Shown: positions 8,659 through 16,813 of the stretch, one piece after another
How the letters are laid out: every line of letters begins with the position of its first letter
How positions within the stretch are numbered: position 1 is the stretch's first letter
DNA from: a virus
Strand: one strand, 5' to 3'
Virus record (IMG/VR): IMGVR_UViG_3300025132_000042
Location: 1 to 58,481 of that record
Length of the DNA: 58,481 bases
Notes under the pieces: model-generated
Databases searched by the model: none
What the model was told of the DNA's origin: nothing
What the model saw: the letters and a program-made list of their open reading frames with translations, nothing else
Program-made: the position numbers and the translations under genes

Positions 8659-8860
8659 TCTGGCCTCCAATAGGGTAAACGTCCCTTCTTTTAAGTTTCC
8701 ACTCGTGGCCATTGGCATAAACTTGATAAATATGTTGGCTCATTTTATTCAAGTAAACGCCAACAGTTGGCCTTTCAGTCATCCGCAATCTCATTCCTTT
8801 TTCTGTCTCGCACCACAATTCAACTCCCTGCGGAATGTGTACTAAATCACCTTGCTGCAT
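8645..8860 (-). CDS. Hypothetical SH3-like small phage protein, 71 aa
   Basis: The ATG at 8860 overlaps the groEL stop as TGATG, implying translational coupling. The sequence is strand-rich: GDLVHIPQGVELW, then RPTVGVYL, then QHIYQVYANGHEWKLKRRDVYPI. The last part resembles the Y-x-V-x-x-x-G-x-x-W-x-V-x-x-x-DV ending of small SH3-like phage proteins. A GTG one codon upstream is also in frame, but the ATG fits the overlap better. No function is known. Its place right behind groEL might suggest a chaperonin partner, but it does not resemble GroES; a GroES-like gene lies at 26.4 kb. Confidence 0.6.
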   Translation of the reverse strand: MQQGDLVHIPQGVELWCETEKGMRLRMTERPTVGVYLNKMSQHIYQVYANGHEWKLKRRDVYPIGGQSAAS

Positions 8861-10449
8861 CACTTGATCTCCGTCTGTATGATGCCGAAATTAGTTGTTA
8901 TTAGTGTGCCAGCACAGCTCGCGGCGTTTTGTAGTGCTGAAATTGTAACCTTAACTGGATCAATGATACCAGCCTCATAGCAATCTACTAACACGCCGTC
9001 TCTAAAGTTCCATACAAATTCTGATTCCTCTTTCAAAACCGAATCGATTATCAAATCCGGTGATTCGCCGGCATTAAGGGCCATTTGCTTAATTGGCTCT
9101 TGGCATGCTTTTTTGACTATCACTGCTCCCACTATCTGATCTTGGTGATCTTCGCCGTGGACCGTGCTTATGGTCATCGTACGCGATGCTCTCAGGAGTG
9201 CACAGCCGCCGCCGGGTATGATACCCTGTTCTTGTGCCGAGCGTACAGCTTCTAGAGCATCTTCAATTCGGTGTTTCTTCTCGGTTACTTCGACTGCGGT
9301 TGCGCCGCCAACTCGAATCACCGCAACACCACTTGCGAGTCTGGCGATCCTCTCTTGAATTGCGGTAGCTGCGGTCAAGTCTTCTGTCGTTTTTACTTGT
9401 TCCTTTAGCGACTCAATGCGTTCCTCGATTGCCTCATAATTACAGGCTCCCCCGATAATGGTTGTGGAATATTTTGTGCTTTCAATACTCTTAGCAGAAC
9501 CCAAATCAGCTAGCCCGACTTGTTGTAGTTTTCTACCGCTTGTTCTAGTTACAAAATTAGCTCCTGTGGATGCTGCCAAGTCTTCCAGTATGCTACGACG
9601 CTCTTCGCCGTACATTGGAGCTTTTATTGCGGCCACTTTTAAGGTTCCCCTCATTGCGTTCATAATTATGGCTGCCAACGCCTGCCCCTCGATGTCTTCA
9701 CAAACTAATATTAGTGCGCGGGATTCTCTAGCAGCTAACTCAAGCACGGGCAGTATCTGATCGACCATGGTAATCTTGTGGTCAGTTACCAAAAACAATG
9801 GTTCATCGTATTGCATAGTAGCTCGGCGCTCGTCTGTCACAAAGGCGCTAGCGCAATAGCCAGCTTTGATTCGGAAACCTTCCATTATATCTAAATTTGT
9901 TTCAAGGGATCTAGACTCTTCGATAGTAATTGCGCCGTCTTGACCCACCTTATCTACAGCAGTAGAGATTAGGCGGCCGATACTCTTATCGTTGTTGGCA
10001 GAGATCGAAGCTACATCGGTTACTTCTTCGACAGTCTGAACTGGCTTAGCCATATCATTTAAATTTATGACTACCTCCTTGACTGCGAGGTGTACGCCTC
10101 TTTGAATCTCGATAGGAGATATACCAGAAGCAATATATTTTTGCGATTCTCTTAAAATAGCCCTAGCCAAAACAGTAGATGTTGTTGTGCCATCACCCGC
10201 ATTGTTGTTAGTTTCAATGGCCGCTTGTCTTATAATCTCGGCGCCCGCATTTTCAAACTCATCTTGTAGGGCAACAAAGTGGGCCACCGTGACACCATCT
10301 TTTGTTATGAACGGGGCGCCATCTTTCTCTTTTAGGAGGACGTTGCGGCCGCGAGGGCCAAGTGTTGAGCCAACGTTATCTGCAATCGCGTTGGCGCCGG
10401 TCATTATCCTTTTTTGAAGGCTTTGTTCATTATCATATTCTCTGCTCAT
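8860..10449 (-). CDS. groEL: Phage-encoded GroEL-type chaperonin
   Basis: The protein has 529 aa and is colinear with group I chaperonins. It shows LGPRGRNV (residues 30-37), ITKDGVTVA (~48-56), the nucleotide-binding GDGTTTSTVLA (85-95), a diverged apical domain (~190-375), VRVGGATAVEVTEKKHRIEDAL (~378-400) and GIIPGGG near residue 413. It is slightly shorter than the ~548 aa of E. coli GroEL and lacks the Gly-Gly-Met tail. It presumably folds capsid or other virion proteins, as chaperonins of other large phages are believed to do. A perfect sigma-70 promoter lies 25 nt upstream, and GAGG precedes the ATG. Confidence 0.97.
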   Translation of the reverse strand: MSREYDNEQSLQKRIMTGANAIADNVGSTLGPRGRNVLLKEKDGAPFITKDGVTVAHFVALQDEFENAGAEIIRQAAIETNNNAGDGTTTSTVLARAILRESQKYIASGISPIEIQRGVHLAVKEVVINLNDMAKPVQTVEEVTDVASISANNDKSIGRLISTAVDKVGQDGAITIEESRSLETNLDIMEGFRIKAGYCASAFVTDERRATMQYDEPLFLVTDHKITMVDQILPVLELAARESRALILVCEDIEGQALAAIIMNAMRGTLKVAAIKAPMYGEERRSILEDLAASTGANFVTRTSGRKLQQVGLADLGSAKSIESTKYSTTIIGGACNYEAIEERIESLKEQVKTTEDLTAATAIQERIARLASGVAVIRVGGATAVEVTEKKHRIEDALEAVRSAQEQGIIPGGGCALLRASRTMTISTVHGEDHQDQIVGAVIVKKACQEPIKQMALNAGESPDLIIDSVLKEESEFVWNFRDGVLVDCYEAGIIDPVKVTISALQNAASCAGTLITTNFGIIQTEIK

Positions 10450-10473
10450 TAATACCTCATGTGAATATACTAT

Positions 10474-10502
10474 ATTATAATCTCATTTAATAAATTTGTC
10501 AA
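10474..10502 (-). promoter_or_regulatory. Consensus sigma-70 promoter for groEL
   Basis: On the minus strand the -35 box TTGACA (10502-10497) and -10 box TATAAT (10479-10474) are both perfect matches, with a 17-nt spacer. The predicted start of transcription is near 10467, about 18 nt before the groEL ATG. This should be read by unmodified host RNA polymerase, so groEL and the genes after it are likely expressed early. Confidence 0.85.
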
Positions 10503-10503
10503 A

Positions 10504-12393
10504 TTATTTGTTGCGGGTTTTTTCAGTTTTCTTGACAATGTTTTCCGCATTCGTGACTGCTTGACCTGCTTCCGAGTCGTTTTTCAATCCGCCAGCAAAA
10601 TACGAGTTTAAACTCTCAGACAAACTCTTAAGATTTATAAATATCTCTGCTACTTTTTCATTTAAAACTTCCCGAACTTGGTTAATGGCTTGGGCTACAT
10701 ACCTTGTCCCAACATTGATTTCTCCAAGATAAATAGCGCCAGTTCCACCTGTCACGGTTTTTGGCTTTCTCGGGTTGGTGGGATTTGGTTCTTCCCGAGT
10801 CTGCCATGTCGGCTCTTCGGCGTTTGTTGCTTGCTTTTGGTTTAATGAAAAGTGTAAAGTCCTAAGATAACCCAGCGAGTTAAGTAATGCTATCTTTTTT
10901 TGTTCTGCGCTAAGTTGTTGGTAAATGCGTGCTGATTCGGATGGGGACAGGAATTCTCCTTCCTTCAAGTAGTCATCTAACATCCTGTTTCTTTCGCTTT
11001 TCTTTTCGGATGGCTTATATTTGTCCACAACCTGCTGGTTGGCTAATCGAATAGCCTTATCAAGTTGACCTTTAAACTCACGGGCTAGCTGGTTGCGTTG
11101 TTTTGCAGTAAAGCCGTCTTCGTCTGTGACCTGAAAAAGCGCTTGTTGTTGTTCGTCGTTCTCGATGCCGCCGTATTTGTTTTCAAGCCAAGATTTGACC
11201 GCTTTGCTAACCATCTTAGACTGACCACGAATAATTCCCTTATCGATAACCTGTGCTTCACCGGTTTCTGGGTCACTAACCTTGATCGTAATTGGGAAAA
11301 AAAGTGGGTCGCTACCATTTTGGGCCCATTGAAGATCGTTGATCAGATCGTTTTCTGCGTCTATCGTTATTCTATTAAAAAAGGATTGGGGTTGGGCCTG
11401 AGCATATGCTCTGATGTTATTTCTTAGAAACTCCGAAAATTCTTTTTCTAATTCTTCCGCCGGCGGGAATATTTCTTTCTCGGGAAGACCTAAGATGTTA
11501 TCGAGATCTCTCCGTTGGCCGCCTTGAAGGGTAGATATAACGCCGCGAGATAACCTAATGCATTCCTGAGACGTGGCCTTACTATTAGTTAAAATATTTA
11601 AAACGTTTTCTATGGTAAAATCAAATTGCCAAAATTTAATCTGACCTTCTTGTTCTAAGCCTTCACCTGACAAAACCTTGGTGCATATGACATATCTCAT
11701 CTTGTTTCCAAACTCTGGCCACTGCGGGCTTGTCAAGTCGTTCACTAGGTCTGTGTAGCTTCCGCCGACCTCTAATTGACCCTCTTTATACAGCTTGAGA
11801 CTAACCGGGATATCGGTACCGGTAGCTTTGTCGATATAGTCAGCAATAGTGCCAGTATTGGCCTTAATTTGCTCTCCGTCAACAAGGGCTGCTAAGAATG
11901 ACTCAAAACTAAAGCCGGCCGACGAGGCATTGAAATTTGTGATAATTTTTGTGAGAGTTTTATAAAAAACTAGATACGAAATTGTTTTAGCAATTAAATC
12001 CCCAGTATCTAAATTCGCCCCTTCATACAATCCGGAGCCTGATTGGTAAAAATTGGACACGGATTTAATTCTTTCAGCAAAATCATTACCTTCTACATTG
12101 CTCAAAAATTGAATTAACAGTTGTCTCTGGGGGCCGCTAATCGATGTTCCCTCTTCGCTGGTAGACACATCGGACCAGCCGATTTCGGACACCGCAATGT
12201 CCGGTATCATTCGGAGAATCATCTGTTGTGTTTCTTTGTCGTCGAGCTTGGACAAATCAGGGCTATCTAGTGCGGCTTCTTCATCTAAACCAACACCTAA
12301 AACTTCTTCAACCAGCTGTAGGAGTGTCTCAAAATTAGTGGAAGCACCTTTCTTTTTGTATTCCTCGTCTAGAATACTTTGTAAATCATACAT
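10504..12393 (-). CDS. Large hypothetical protein, 629 aa
   Basis: No family is recognised. The N-terminal ~150 residues are acidic and helical. Residues ~165-225 hold the most distinctive segment: GFSFESFLAALVDGEQI, TIADYIDK, IPVSLKLYKEGQLEVGGSY. Its Glu, then an isolated Asp, then the S-L-K strand vaguely recall a PD-(D/E)xK nuclease core, but this could be chance. The C-terminus is polar and helical with a TREEPNPTNPRKPK linker near residues 535-550. The ATG at 12393 has GAGG at 7 nt and follows the clpP-like stop by 9 nt, so it belongs to the clpP transcript. A virion or internal head protein is as likely as an enzyme. Confidence 0.6.
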   Translation of the reverse strand: MYDLQSILDEEYKKKGASTNFETLLQLVEEVLGVGLDEEAALDSPDLSKLDDKETQQMILRMIPDIAVSEIGWSDVSTSEEGTSISGPQRQLLIQFLSNVEGNDFAERIKSVSNFYQSGSGLYEGANLDTGDLIAKTISYLVFYKTLTKIITNFNASSAGFSFESFLAALVDGEQIKANTGTIADYIDKATGTDIPVSLKLYKEGQLEVGGSYTDLVNDLTSPQWPEFGNKMRYVICTKVLSGEGLEQEGQIKFWQFDFTIENVLNILTNSKATSQECIRLSRGVISTLQGGQRRDLDNILGLPEKEIFPPAEELEKEFSEFLRNNIRAYAQAQPQSFFNRITIDAENDLINDLQWAQNGSDPLFFPITIKVSDPETGEAQVIDKGIIRGQSKMVSKAVKSWLENKYGGIENDEQQQALFQVTDEDGFTAKQRNQLAREFKGQLDKAIRLANQQVVDKYKPSEKKSERNRMLDDYLKEGEFLSPSESARIYQQLSAEQKKIALLNSLGYLRTLHFSLNQKQATNAEEPTWQTREEPNPTNPRKPKTVTGGTGAIYLGEINVGTRYVAQAINQVREVLNEKVAEIFINLKSLSESLNSYFAGGLKNDSEAGQAVTNAENIVKKTEKTRNK

Positions 12394-12402
12394 TCAAAAA
12401 CC

Positions 12403-13062
12403 TCAAATAATTATATCAGCTATACCTAATTCTACAGCTTCTTCTGCTGATAAATAGACGTTAACTTTGCGTTCAAGCATATTTTTCAAAGTTGTTTTCG
12501 TCATTTTTGTTTCAGAAACCAAACAGTCGGTGTACATTTGCTGCAATTGTTCGATGGCACCCATTTCATTTACCAGATTGTGAAGTGAGCCGTGGTTGCC
12601 TCCGATAACTGAATGGATCATAACCCGGCAATTTTTACCTATCTTCCGCTTGCCTTTGGTACCGGCCGCCAACACTAACACTCCGGCAGACATGACCTTG
12701 CCAACTCCGTATGTGTGTATTTCAGTTGATTCGCGCACCTGTCTCATAATGTCATAAAGCGCAAACATGTCATCCGCGGAGCCACCGTAGGTGGATATGT
12801 AGAAATCAATCGGGTCTCGTTCCTTCTCTTCCTTCTCGGCATTGCTTAAATCTAAAAACAACAAAGATTGTACTAATTCAGCTACTTTCTCTTCATCCAC
12901 ATCCGAAAATAGCCCTATCGCCCTTAATTCAGCTGGGCCATCGTGGCCGCCTTCAGAGCCGATGGTGGCTGGATCTAGAATAACAATTTTTTGAGTTTTG
13001 CCGGCCGAAGTATCTTCGGCTTCAATCATAGAGCCAATGGCATCTTTTATTTTTTTTATCAT
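12403..13062 (-). CDS. ClpP-like serine protease (copy 1)
   Basis: The start is the ATG at 13062 (ATGA overlap with the upstream stop, AAGGGG ahead); the longer open frame before it is upstream coding sequence. The 219-aa product has FYISTYGGSADDMFALYDIM (oxyanion-side strand and helix), the nucleophile Ser125 in GKVMSAGVLVLAAG and His150 in CRVMIHSVIGG. The usual acidic member in ERDTERD is not obvious: the equivalent region reads LERKVNVYLSAEEA. ClpP family proteins degrade or process proteins, and in phages they are also found as prohead proteases. A second, clearly different paralogue lies at 18.6-19.2 kb. Whether this one matures the capsid or works with a host ATPase is open. Confidence 0.88.
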   Translation of the reverse strand: MIKKIKDAIGSMIEAEDTSAGKTQKIVILDPATIGSEGGHDGPAELRAIGLFSDVDEEKVAELVQSLLFLDLSNAEKEEKERDPIDFYISTYGGSADDMFALYDIMRQVRESTEIHTYGVGKVMSAGVLVLAAGTKGKRKIGKNCRVMIHSVIGGNHGSLHNLVNEMGAIEQLQQMYTDCLVSETKMTKTTLKNMLERKVNVYLSAEEAVELGIADIII

Positions 13063-13466
13063 TTGGTTCCCCTTGGTTGTAAAAATGTGTATGCAAAGTT
13101 TTTGTTTTCTTGCAAATATTTCATGGCACTTTCCCAATTATCAAATTTGCAAAAATTTCGGAACAGATCATTATAACAAAGCAGCAAAGTAGCTACCGCC
13201 GCTTCCTTATAAATTGTTATTTCGGTTTCAGAAGTTAGCTTGTACTTTTCAATCTTGCTATCGCTGAACCCAGCTTCCATTAGCTTCTTTAATTTGTGAT
13301 TAGCAGTAAATTCATAATTTTCAACTGAGCGGGCTAGCATAAGCAATGATATAAGCTCTGCGCATTTAATTACGCTCAAGCTAAGCCTAGCGGAACGCAG
13401 GAAGTAGAACGTCTGGCAAGTCACATAACCAAAAATAAAAACTAATAAATATAAAATCCAATTCAT
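13059..13466 (-). CDS. Hypothetical inner-membrane protein, 135 aa
   Basis: One N-terminal transmembrane helix (residues ~4-24) is followed by a mostly helical cytoplasmic or periplasmic domain. A long helical stretch (VIKCAELISLLMLARSVENYEF) and a second helix with NFCKFDNWESAMKYL are visible. It overlaps the ClpP-like gene by 4 nt (ATGA), so the two are likely translated together. It is the first gene after the sigma-70 promoter at 13517-13545. A membrane anchor or adaptor for the protease is conceivable but not supported by any motif. Confidence 0.65.
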   Translation of the reverse strand: MNWILYLLVFIFGYVTCQTFYFLRSARLSLSVIKCAELISLLMLARSVENYEFTANHKLKKLMEAGFSDSKIEKYKLTSETEITIYKEAAVATLLLCYNDLFRNFCKFDNWESAMKYLQENKNFAYTFLQPRGTK

Positions 13467-13486
13467 TTTTTCCTCTTATAAATAAA

Positions 13487-13515
13487 TAGCCACCGGCAAA
13501 ATTTACCAGTGGCTA
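13487..13515 (-). terminator. Hairpin just downstream of a promoter -10 box
   Basis: A 7-bp stem (13487-13493 with 13509-13515) encloses a 15-nt loop. On the minus strand it is followed by TTTATTTATAAG, a weak U-rich tail. It may end read-through transcription from the acidic-protein gene. It also covers the expected transcription start of the next promoter, so an operator role cannot be excluded. Confidence 0.5.
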
Positions 13516-13516
13516 T

Positions 13517-13545
13517 AGTATAACTTATCGTAAGATTACTGTCAA
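13517..13545 (-). promoter_or_regulatory. Sigma-70 promoter for the membrane protein-clpP unit
   Basis: The minus strand has TTGACA (13545-13540), a 17-nt spacer and TATACT (13522-13517), five of six matches in the -10 box. The expected start is near 13510, about 44 nt before the first gene of the membrane protein, ClpP-like and 629-aa gene cluster. Confidence 0.75.
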
Positions 13546-13548
13546 TCT

Positions 13549-14283
13549 TTATTTAGTGAGTCTATTTAATATCTTTTCAGTTAAATTTTCGATTAATTCT
13601 TGCTTGTTCTTGCCGTCTTGGAGTCGGCTAGCTACACGCTTGGCGACTTCAGCAACAATAGCATCTTCCTGCATTGCGCGCTTCGCGAACTTCGCGGCGT
13701 CGGGTCTGCGACCTTTAGCACGAGGGCCTCGCGGCGTTTCATCGTCGGCTGGATCTGTGGCGGGAAGCGTCTCTGGTGGTTCTTCAGGTGAGGCATAACC
13801 GCGTCTACCGCGGACGCTGCGGCCATGGGTTCGGGGTGGCTTGCCGAATGGGACCGTGCCGATCTCTTCAAGGTTCTCATCTTCACCCTCTTCAAGGTTT
13901 TCGTCGTCAGCTTCCATCATGGGCTCTTCGTCTTCAAGACCTTCGATATCGCCGAGATCGTCTTCGCCAGTTTCGTCCTCAACATCGACGTCAACACCAG
14001 CCATACCGGCCAGCTTCTCTAAGTCGTTGCTAATTGACACCACAAGATCTTCGGCACTCTCAGCGCCCATATCATCGGCACCCAATTCAGCGCCGAGATC
14101 ATCGGCGGGCTCGTCGTCGAGTTCAACTTCAACTTCGGGCGGAAGCTCATCTTCCATTTCTTCTTCAATGTCAGTGGCTGGAATTGCCATTTCCTCTAAT
14201 TGAGGCGCTCCAATATGTTTTAAGTTGGCCAACTTCATAAATGAGCGGATCTCTGATTCTGTTAATAAATTCTTACGAGCCAT
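13549..14283 (-). CDS. Highly acidic protein, possible prohead core/internal head protein
   Basis: The protein has 244 aa. Residues ~35-145 are extremely rich in Asp and Glu with few basic residues. A Gly/Arg/Pro-rich linker (~148-195) and a basic helical tail (~197-244) follow. This acidic middle plus basic ends resembles scaffold or internal head proteins. The first 20 residues (LLTESEIRSFMKLANLKHIG) are a helix resembling N-terminal segments of other phage structural proteins. An ACTAYTTA motif 30 nt upstream links it to the late genes, and AAGGAG precedes the ATG. No catalytic motif is present. The virion role is inferred from composition and regulation. Confidence 0.55.
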   Translation of the reverse strand: MARKNLLTESEIRSFMKLANLKHIGAPQLEEMAIPATDIEEEMEDELPPEVEVELDDEPADDLGAELGADDMGAESAEDLVVSISNDLEKLAGMAGVDVDVEDETGEDDLGDIEGLEDEEPMMEADDENLEEGEDENLEEIGTVPFGKPPRTHGRSVRGRRGYASPEEPPETLPATDPADDETPRGPRAKGRRPDAAKFAKRAMQEDAIVAEVAKRVASRLQDGKNKQELIENLTEKILNRLTK

Positions 14284-14312
14284 TATAATTTCTCCTTAAA
14301 TAAACTCACCAA

Positions 14313-14320
14313 TAAATAGT
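14313..14320 (-). promoter_or_regulatory. Candidate late promoter motif ACTATTTA
   Basis: The minus strand reads CACTATTTATTGG about 30 nt upstream of the acidic protein gene, in the 57-nt gap after the sigma-like gene. The octamer is the same as before the sheath, tube, core and neck genes. Confidence 0.45.
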
Positions 14321-14340
14321 GCTCATATTCCTTAAATACC

Positions 14341-14598
14341 TCAAAATAAAAAAGTATTCGCTAGCGGATTACTTTTTAGCTTCTTGAGTGCTGCTGTTTC
14401 TATCTGTTTTACTCTCGCAAACGACAAACCTATACGGTCTGCTATTTTTCTAAGAGTCATTGGGCCGTTCTCATATATCGCGATTAAACAACAATTGTGA
14501 TCTTCTTCAAAGTCTATCCAATGCCGGCATTCGCTAACGGGACAACTAACTTCCTTTAATCGACAAGCCCTTGAACAAGGTAACATTCCATCTTTCAT
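14341..14598 (-). CDS. Sigma-70 region 4-like regulator with cysteine-rich N-terminus
   Basis: The protein has 85 aa. Residues ~47-75 read GPMTLRKIADRIGLSFARVKQIETAALKKL, closely matching the helix-turn-helix of sigma region 4.2 (TLREIAERLGISRERVRQIE-x-xALKKL). The first 40 residues contain Cys8, Cys12, Cys19, Cys24, Cys36 and Cys37 with His and Trp, possibly a zinc site. It lacks regions 2 and 3, so it cannot be a complete sigma factor. It could recruit RNA polymerase to late promoters as small phage sigma-like factors do, or act as a repressor. Its ATG overlaps the preceding stop (ATGA). Confidence 0.72.
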   Translation of the reverse strand: MKDGMLPCSRACRLKEVSCPVSECRHWIDFEEDHNCCLIAIYENGPMTLRKIADRIGLSFARVKQIETAALKKLKSNPLANTFLF

Positions 14599-14921
14599 AA
14601 CTCCGGATGCTCCTCGGCAATTATGTCAAATATATCCGTTATTTCTTCATCGGAAAATCCTAACTGTTTAGTTTTCTCTTTCCCTGCTTGTGTTAATTTT
14701 TTGGATACAGCCTTGCGTACTTTTGACATATCTTTGTTTTCATCTATAAAAGATTGTATCCTTGCATCTCCGTTTAAATATCCACCAACAACTATACGAA
14801 AAAAATCGGATTGCGTCATATTATCGTGCCGGAGTCTTACTATTAACTGGGCGTGTCGATGGTCAGTGTCCGTGAATATTATTCTTTTTTTAGTTTTACC
14901 ATAATTTACTTGTTCGGACAT
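14595..14921 (-). CDS. Ribbon-helix-helix-like hypothetical protein
   Basis: The ATG at 14921 follows the upstream stop by 2 nt; a GTG three codons earlier is also open. The 108-aa protein starts with a strand (KKRIIFTDTDHRHAQLIVRL), then two helices separated by a turn (MTQSDFFRIVVGGYLNGD, then ARIQSFIDENK), which fits a ribbon-helix-helix DNA-binding fold. The rest is a basic helix (MSKVRKAVSKKL) and an acidic C-terminus. The pairing with the sigma-like gene by an ATGA overlap suggests a regulatory pair. The fold call is by eye. Confidence 0.55.
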   Translation of the reverse strand: MSEQVNYGKTKKRIIFTDTDHRHAQLIVRLRHDNMTQSDFFRIVVGGYLNGDARIQSFIDENKDMSKVRKAVSKKLTQAGKEKTKQLGFSDEEITDIFDIIAEEHPEL

Positions 14922-14923
14922 GT

Positions 14924-15955
14924 CTACCACTTTCTATTCAAAATATGAGTATGGCTCTCGCTCAAGCCCGAAGTGGTTTGTGTTACAAATTCTGATTTAT
15001 TTTGTAGCTCAGATATTGTGCGCGCGCCAGAATATGAAAGACCAGATGAAATGCCTCTCTTTAGATCCCGCAAAATTGCCCCTACGGAACCGCGGTACGG
15101 GATTGTGGTTGACACACCCTCGTCCGAAGAATATTTGCCCCTCCACTCAACTTGCGCCTCTTTGCTGGCCATACCTCTATAAATCTTCCATCGGTGGCCA
15201 TCTTTGTCTTGCATAATTTTTCCGGGTGATTCATCGGTACCCGCGAACAAAGAACCACACATGATCGCATCTGCCCCTGCTGCTATTGCCTTAACAATAT
15301 CTCCAGAGTTTCTAATTCCGCCGTCTGCGATTATTTTGACGTTTCGATCGGTTTTGGCGCAATCAATTATAGTTTGTAGCCCGGGCATACCATGGCCAGT
15401 TTGAATCCTAGTAGAACAAATGGAGCCACCACCAATGTTGCACCTTACAGAGTTGGCTCCCCAGTCTGCTAGATCGTTAATCCCTTGCAAGGTGGCGACA
15501 TTGCCGGCCATTATATGGATACCGTCCCCAAACTTCGTGCGTAACTGCTGGAGAGCCTCTTTCATGAGAATATGGTGTCCATGAGCCACGTCGACGCACA
15601 AGAAATCAACTTCAAGAGCCAGCATAACTGCGGCTCTATTTAGATAATCTCCCGTTATACCAATAGCTGCGCCCAATTTAATATTTGGATCCGCTGTTCT
15701 TGCAGTCGTTACAATATCCGCTTGCTGTTGGATCGTATTGTACCTATGGACTACTGCGGCGCCGCCATTATTAGATAATGCTATGGCCATGTTTGCTTCC
15801 GACACCGTATCCATTGGGGATGATAATACCGGCAGGTCTAGGACCACATCGCCACCTAAATCAATAGACATATCAATTTCCGTTCTTGAGCGTATGTCAG
15901 AATATTGAGGGACCAACAACACATCGTCATACGACAAAGCTTTATTCGTTTTCAT
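14924..15955 (-). CDS. IMP dehydrogenase/GMP reductase family enzyme without CBS domains
   Basis: The start is the ATG at 15955 (GAGGAA 4 nt ahead); the open frame before it is upstream coding sequence. The 343-aa TIM barrel has [18 protein letters not shown], the catalytic Cys180 in [46 protein letters not shown], the flap [10 protein letters not shown], and a C-terminus ([18 protein letters not shown]-x-GA) closer to IMPDH than to GMP reductase. The length matches GMP reductase and CBS-less IMPDH. It interconverts IMP and XMP, or GMP and IMP, with NAD(P). Absence of CBS domains would remove ATP/GTP allosteric control. Substrate direction cannot be fixed from the sequence alone. Confidence 0.88.
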   Translation of the reverse strand: MKTNKALSYDDVLLVPQYSDIRSRTEIDMSIDLGGDVVLDLPVLSSPMDTVSEANMAIALSNNGGAAVVHRYNTIQQQADIVTTARTADPNIKLGAAIGITGDYLNRAAVMLALEVDFLCVDVAHGHHILMKEALQQLRTKFGDGIHIMAGNVATLQGINDLADWGANSVRCNIGGGSICSTRIQTGHGMPGLQTIIDCAKTDRNVKIIADGGIRNSGDIVKAIAAGADAIMCGSLFAGTDESPGKIMQDKDGHRWKIYRGMASKEAQVEWRGKYSSDEGVSTTIPYRGSVGAILRDLKRGISSGLSYSGARTISELQNKSEFVTQTTSGLSESHTHILNRKW

Positions 15956-15956
15956 A

Positions 15957-16385
15957 TTATTCCTCTTTCTTGCTCTTGCTTGTTGTCTTACGTGTAGCCT
16001 TCGTTTTTGTAGCTGTGGCGCGTCGGACCGAACTCTTAATCTTTTCTTTTTCAACTGCACGCTTATAGGTCGGCGAGTTTTCTTCTGTGACTCTTATGGG
16101 TGGTCCCGGGTCGGGCGTTGGGGTGGCCGGCATTGGGGGCTGTGGAGTCACTTGGGTAGGGGGTGAGGCCGGCTGCGGCTGCTTAGGCTCAAAGTACTGA
16201 TTTAGTGTTATCAAGGCGCCCTCATACATTGCTAATAGTTTAGCTGACTCAACCACCTTGTCAACAACTGTATCTGCTTCATTCCCGTGGGGAGCGTTGA
16301 GCAAAAGTTCAACGCTTGAAAGGCTTGACAATGCCTCTGCTCTAAGTTTCGTGCGAGCGGCTTCAAAAATTGTTTTATATTTCAT
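15957..16385 (-). CDS. Hypothetical protein with Pro-rich linker and basic tail, 142 aa
   Basis: Residues 1-68 form a helical domain (EALSSLSSVELLLNAP, AKLLAMYEGALITLNQYFEP). A Pro/Thr-rich linker (~69-98) and a Lys/Arg/Thr-rich tail (~110-142) resemble disordered nucleic-acid-binding tails. It overlaps the thioredoxin-like gene by 4 nt and is followed 2 nt later by the IMPDH-like start. No enzymatic motif is present and no family is recognised. Confidence 0.6.
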   Translation of the reverse strand: MKYKTIFEAARTKLRAEALSSLSSVELLLNAPHGNEADTVVDKVVESAKLLAMYEGALITLNQYFEPKQPQPASPPTQVTPQPPMPATPTPDPGPPIRVTEENSPTYKRAVEKEKIKSSVRRATATKTKATRKTTSKSKKEE

Positions 16386-16813
16386 TTAATCTCCTTGTTA
16401 AAAAAACTTTTAATGTCTGCTGGGTGATACCAAGTTTTCGGATCTGGTGATTCAGGATCCGGCAACACGGTTATTTTAGGTTTTCGCGAATTTGATCGTA
16501 TCATGACTATTGTAGGTGTGCCCTCAAAGCCAATGATAGTCTCCGCCTCAATGTAGTCTGCCATATTGAACGCAAAGAAATGCACGTCATTTCTACCGGT
16601 CTCGTTTAGGGCACCCTGCACCTCATAGGCAGCCTCCACATAATGCTGGCGCAGCTCATGGCACATTGGACAAGTATTTGAATAAAATTTTACAAAACAA
16701 GTCGAATTTCGCATAACTTTGCCAGATAGTATTTTTTGTAGTGCTTCTTTGGAAATTCTTTGCACTGTTGGTTGGTTGATGAATTGTTCATCCGCCTGTT
16801 GGTTCTCTGTCAT
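16382..16813 (-). CDS. Thioredoxin-fold protein with CPMC active site
   Basis: The protein has 143 aa. A strand (TCFVKFYSN) leads into T-CPMC-HELR (active-site cysteines 48 and 51), followed by a helix, a second strand (VHFFAFNMADY) and the cis-proline region EGTPTIVMI. This is the thioredoxin layout. CPMC is an unusual dipeptide compared with CGPC. It may supply electrons to the phage ribonucleotide reductase or act as an oxidoreductase. The ATG at 16813 has AAGGAG upstream and overlaps the preceding gene by 26 nt. Confidence 0.85.
   Translation of the reverse strand: MTENQQADEQFINQPTVQRISKEALQKILSGKVMRNSTCFVKFYSNTCPMCHELRQHYVEAAYEVQGALNETGRNDVHFFAFNMADYIEAETIIGFEGTPTIVMIRSNSRKPKITVLPDPESPDPKTWYHPADIKSFFNKEIK

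Noticed and set aside
8645-8860. Candidate GroES immediately downstream of groEL
   Set aside because: The sequence has no GroES mobile loop or end motifs; the GroES-like gene is at 26361-26630.
13059-13137. Longer ClpP-like protein starting at 13137
   Set aside because: The extra 25 residues overlap the upstream gene and the start lacks a ribosome site; the ATG at 13062 has one and an ATGA junction.
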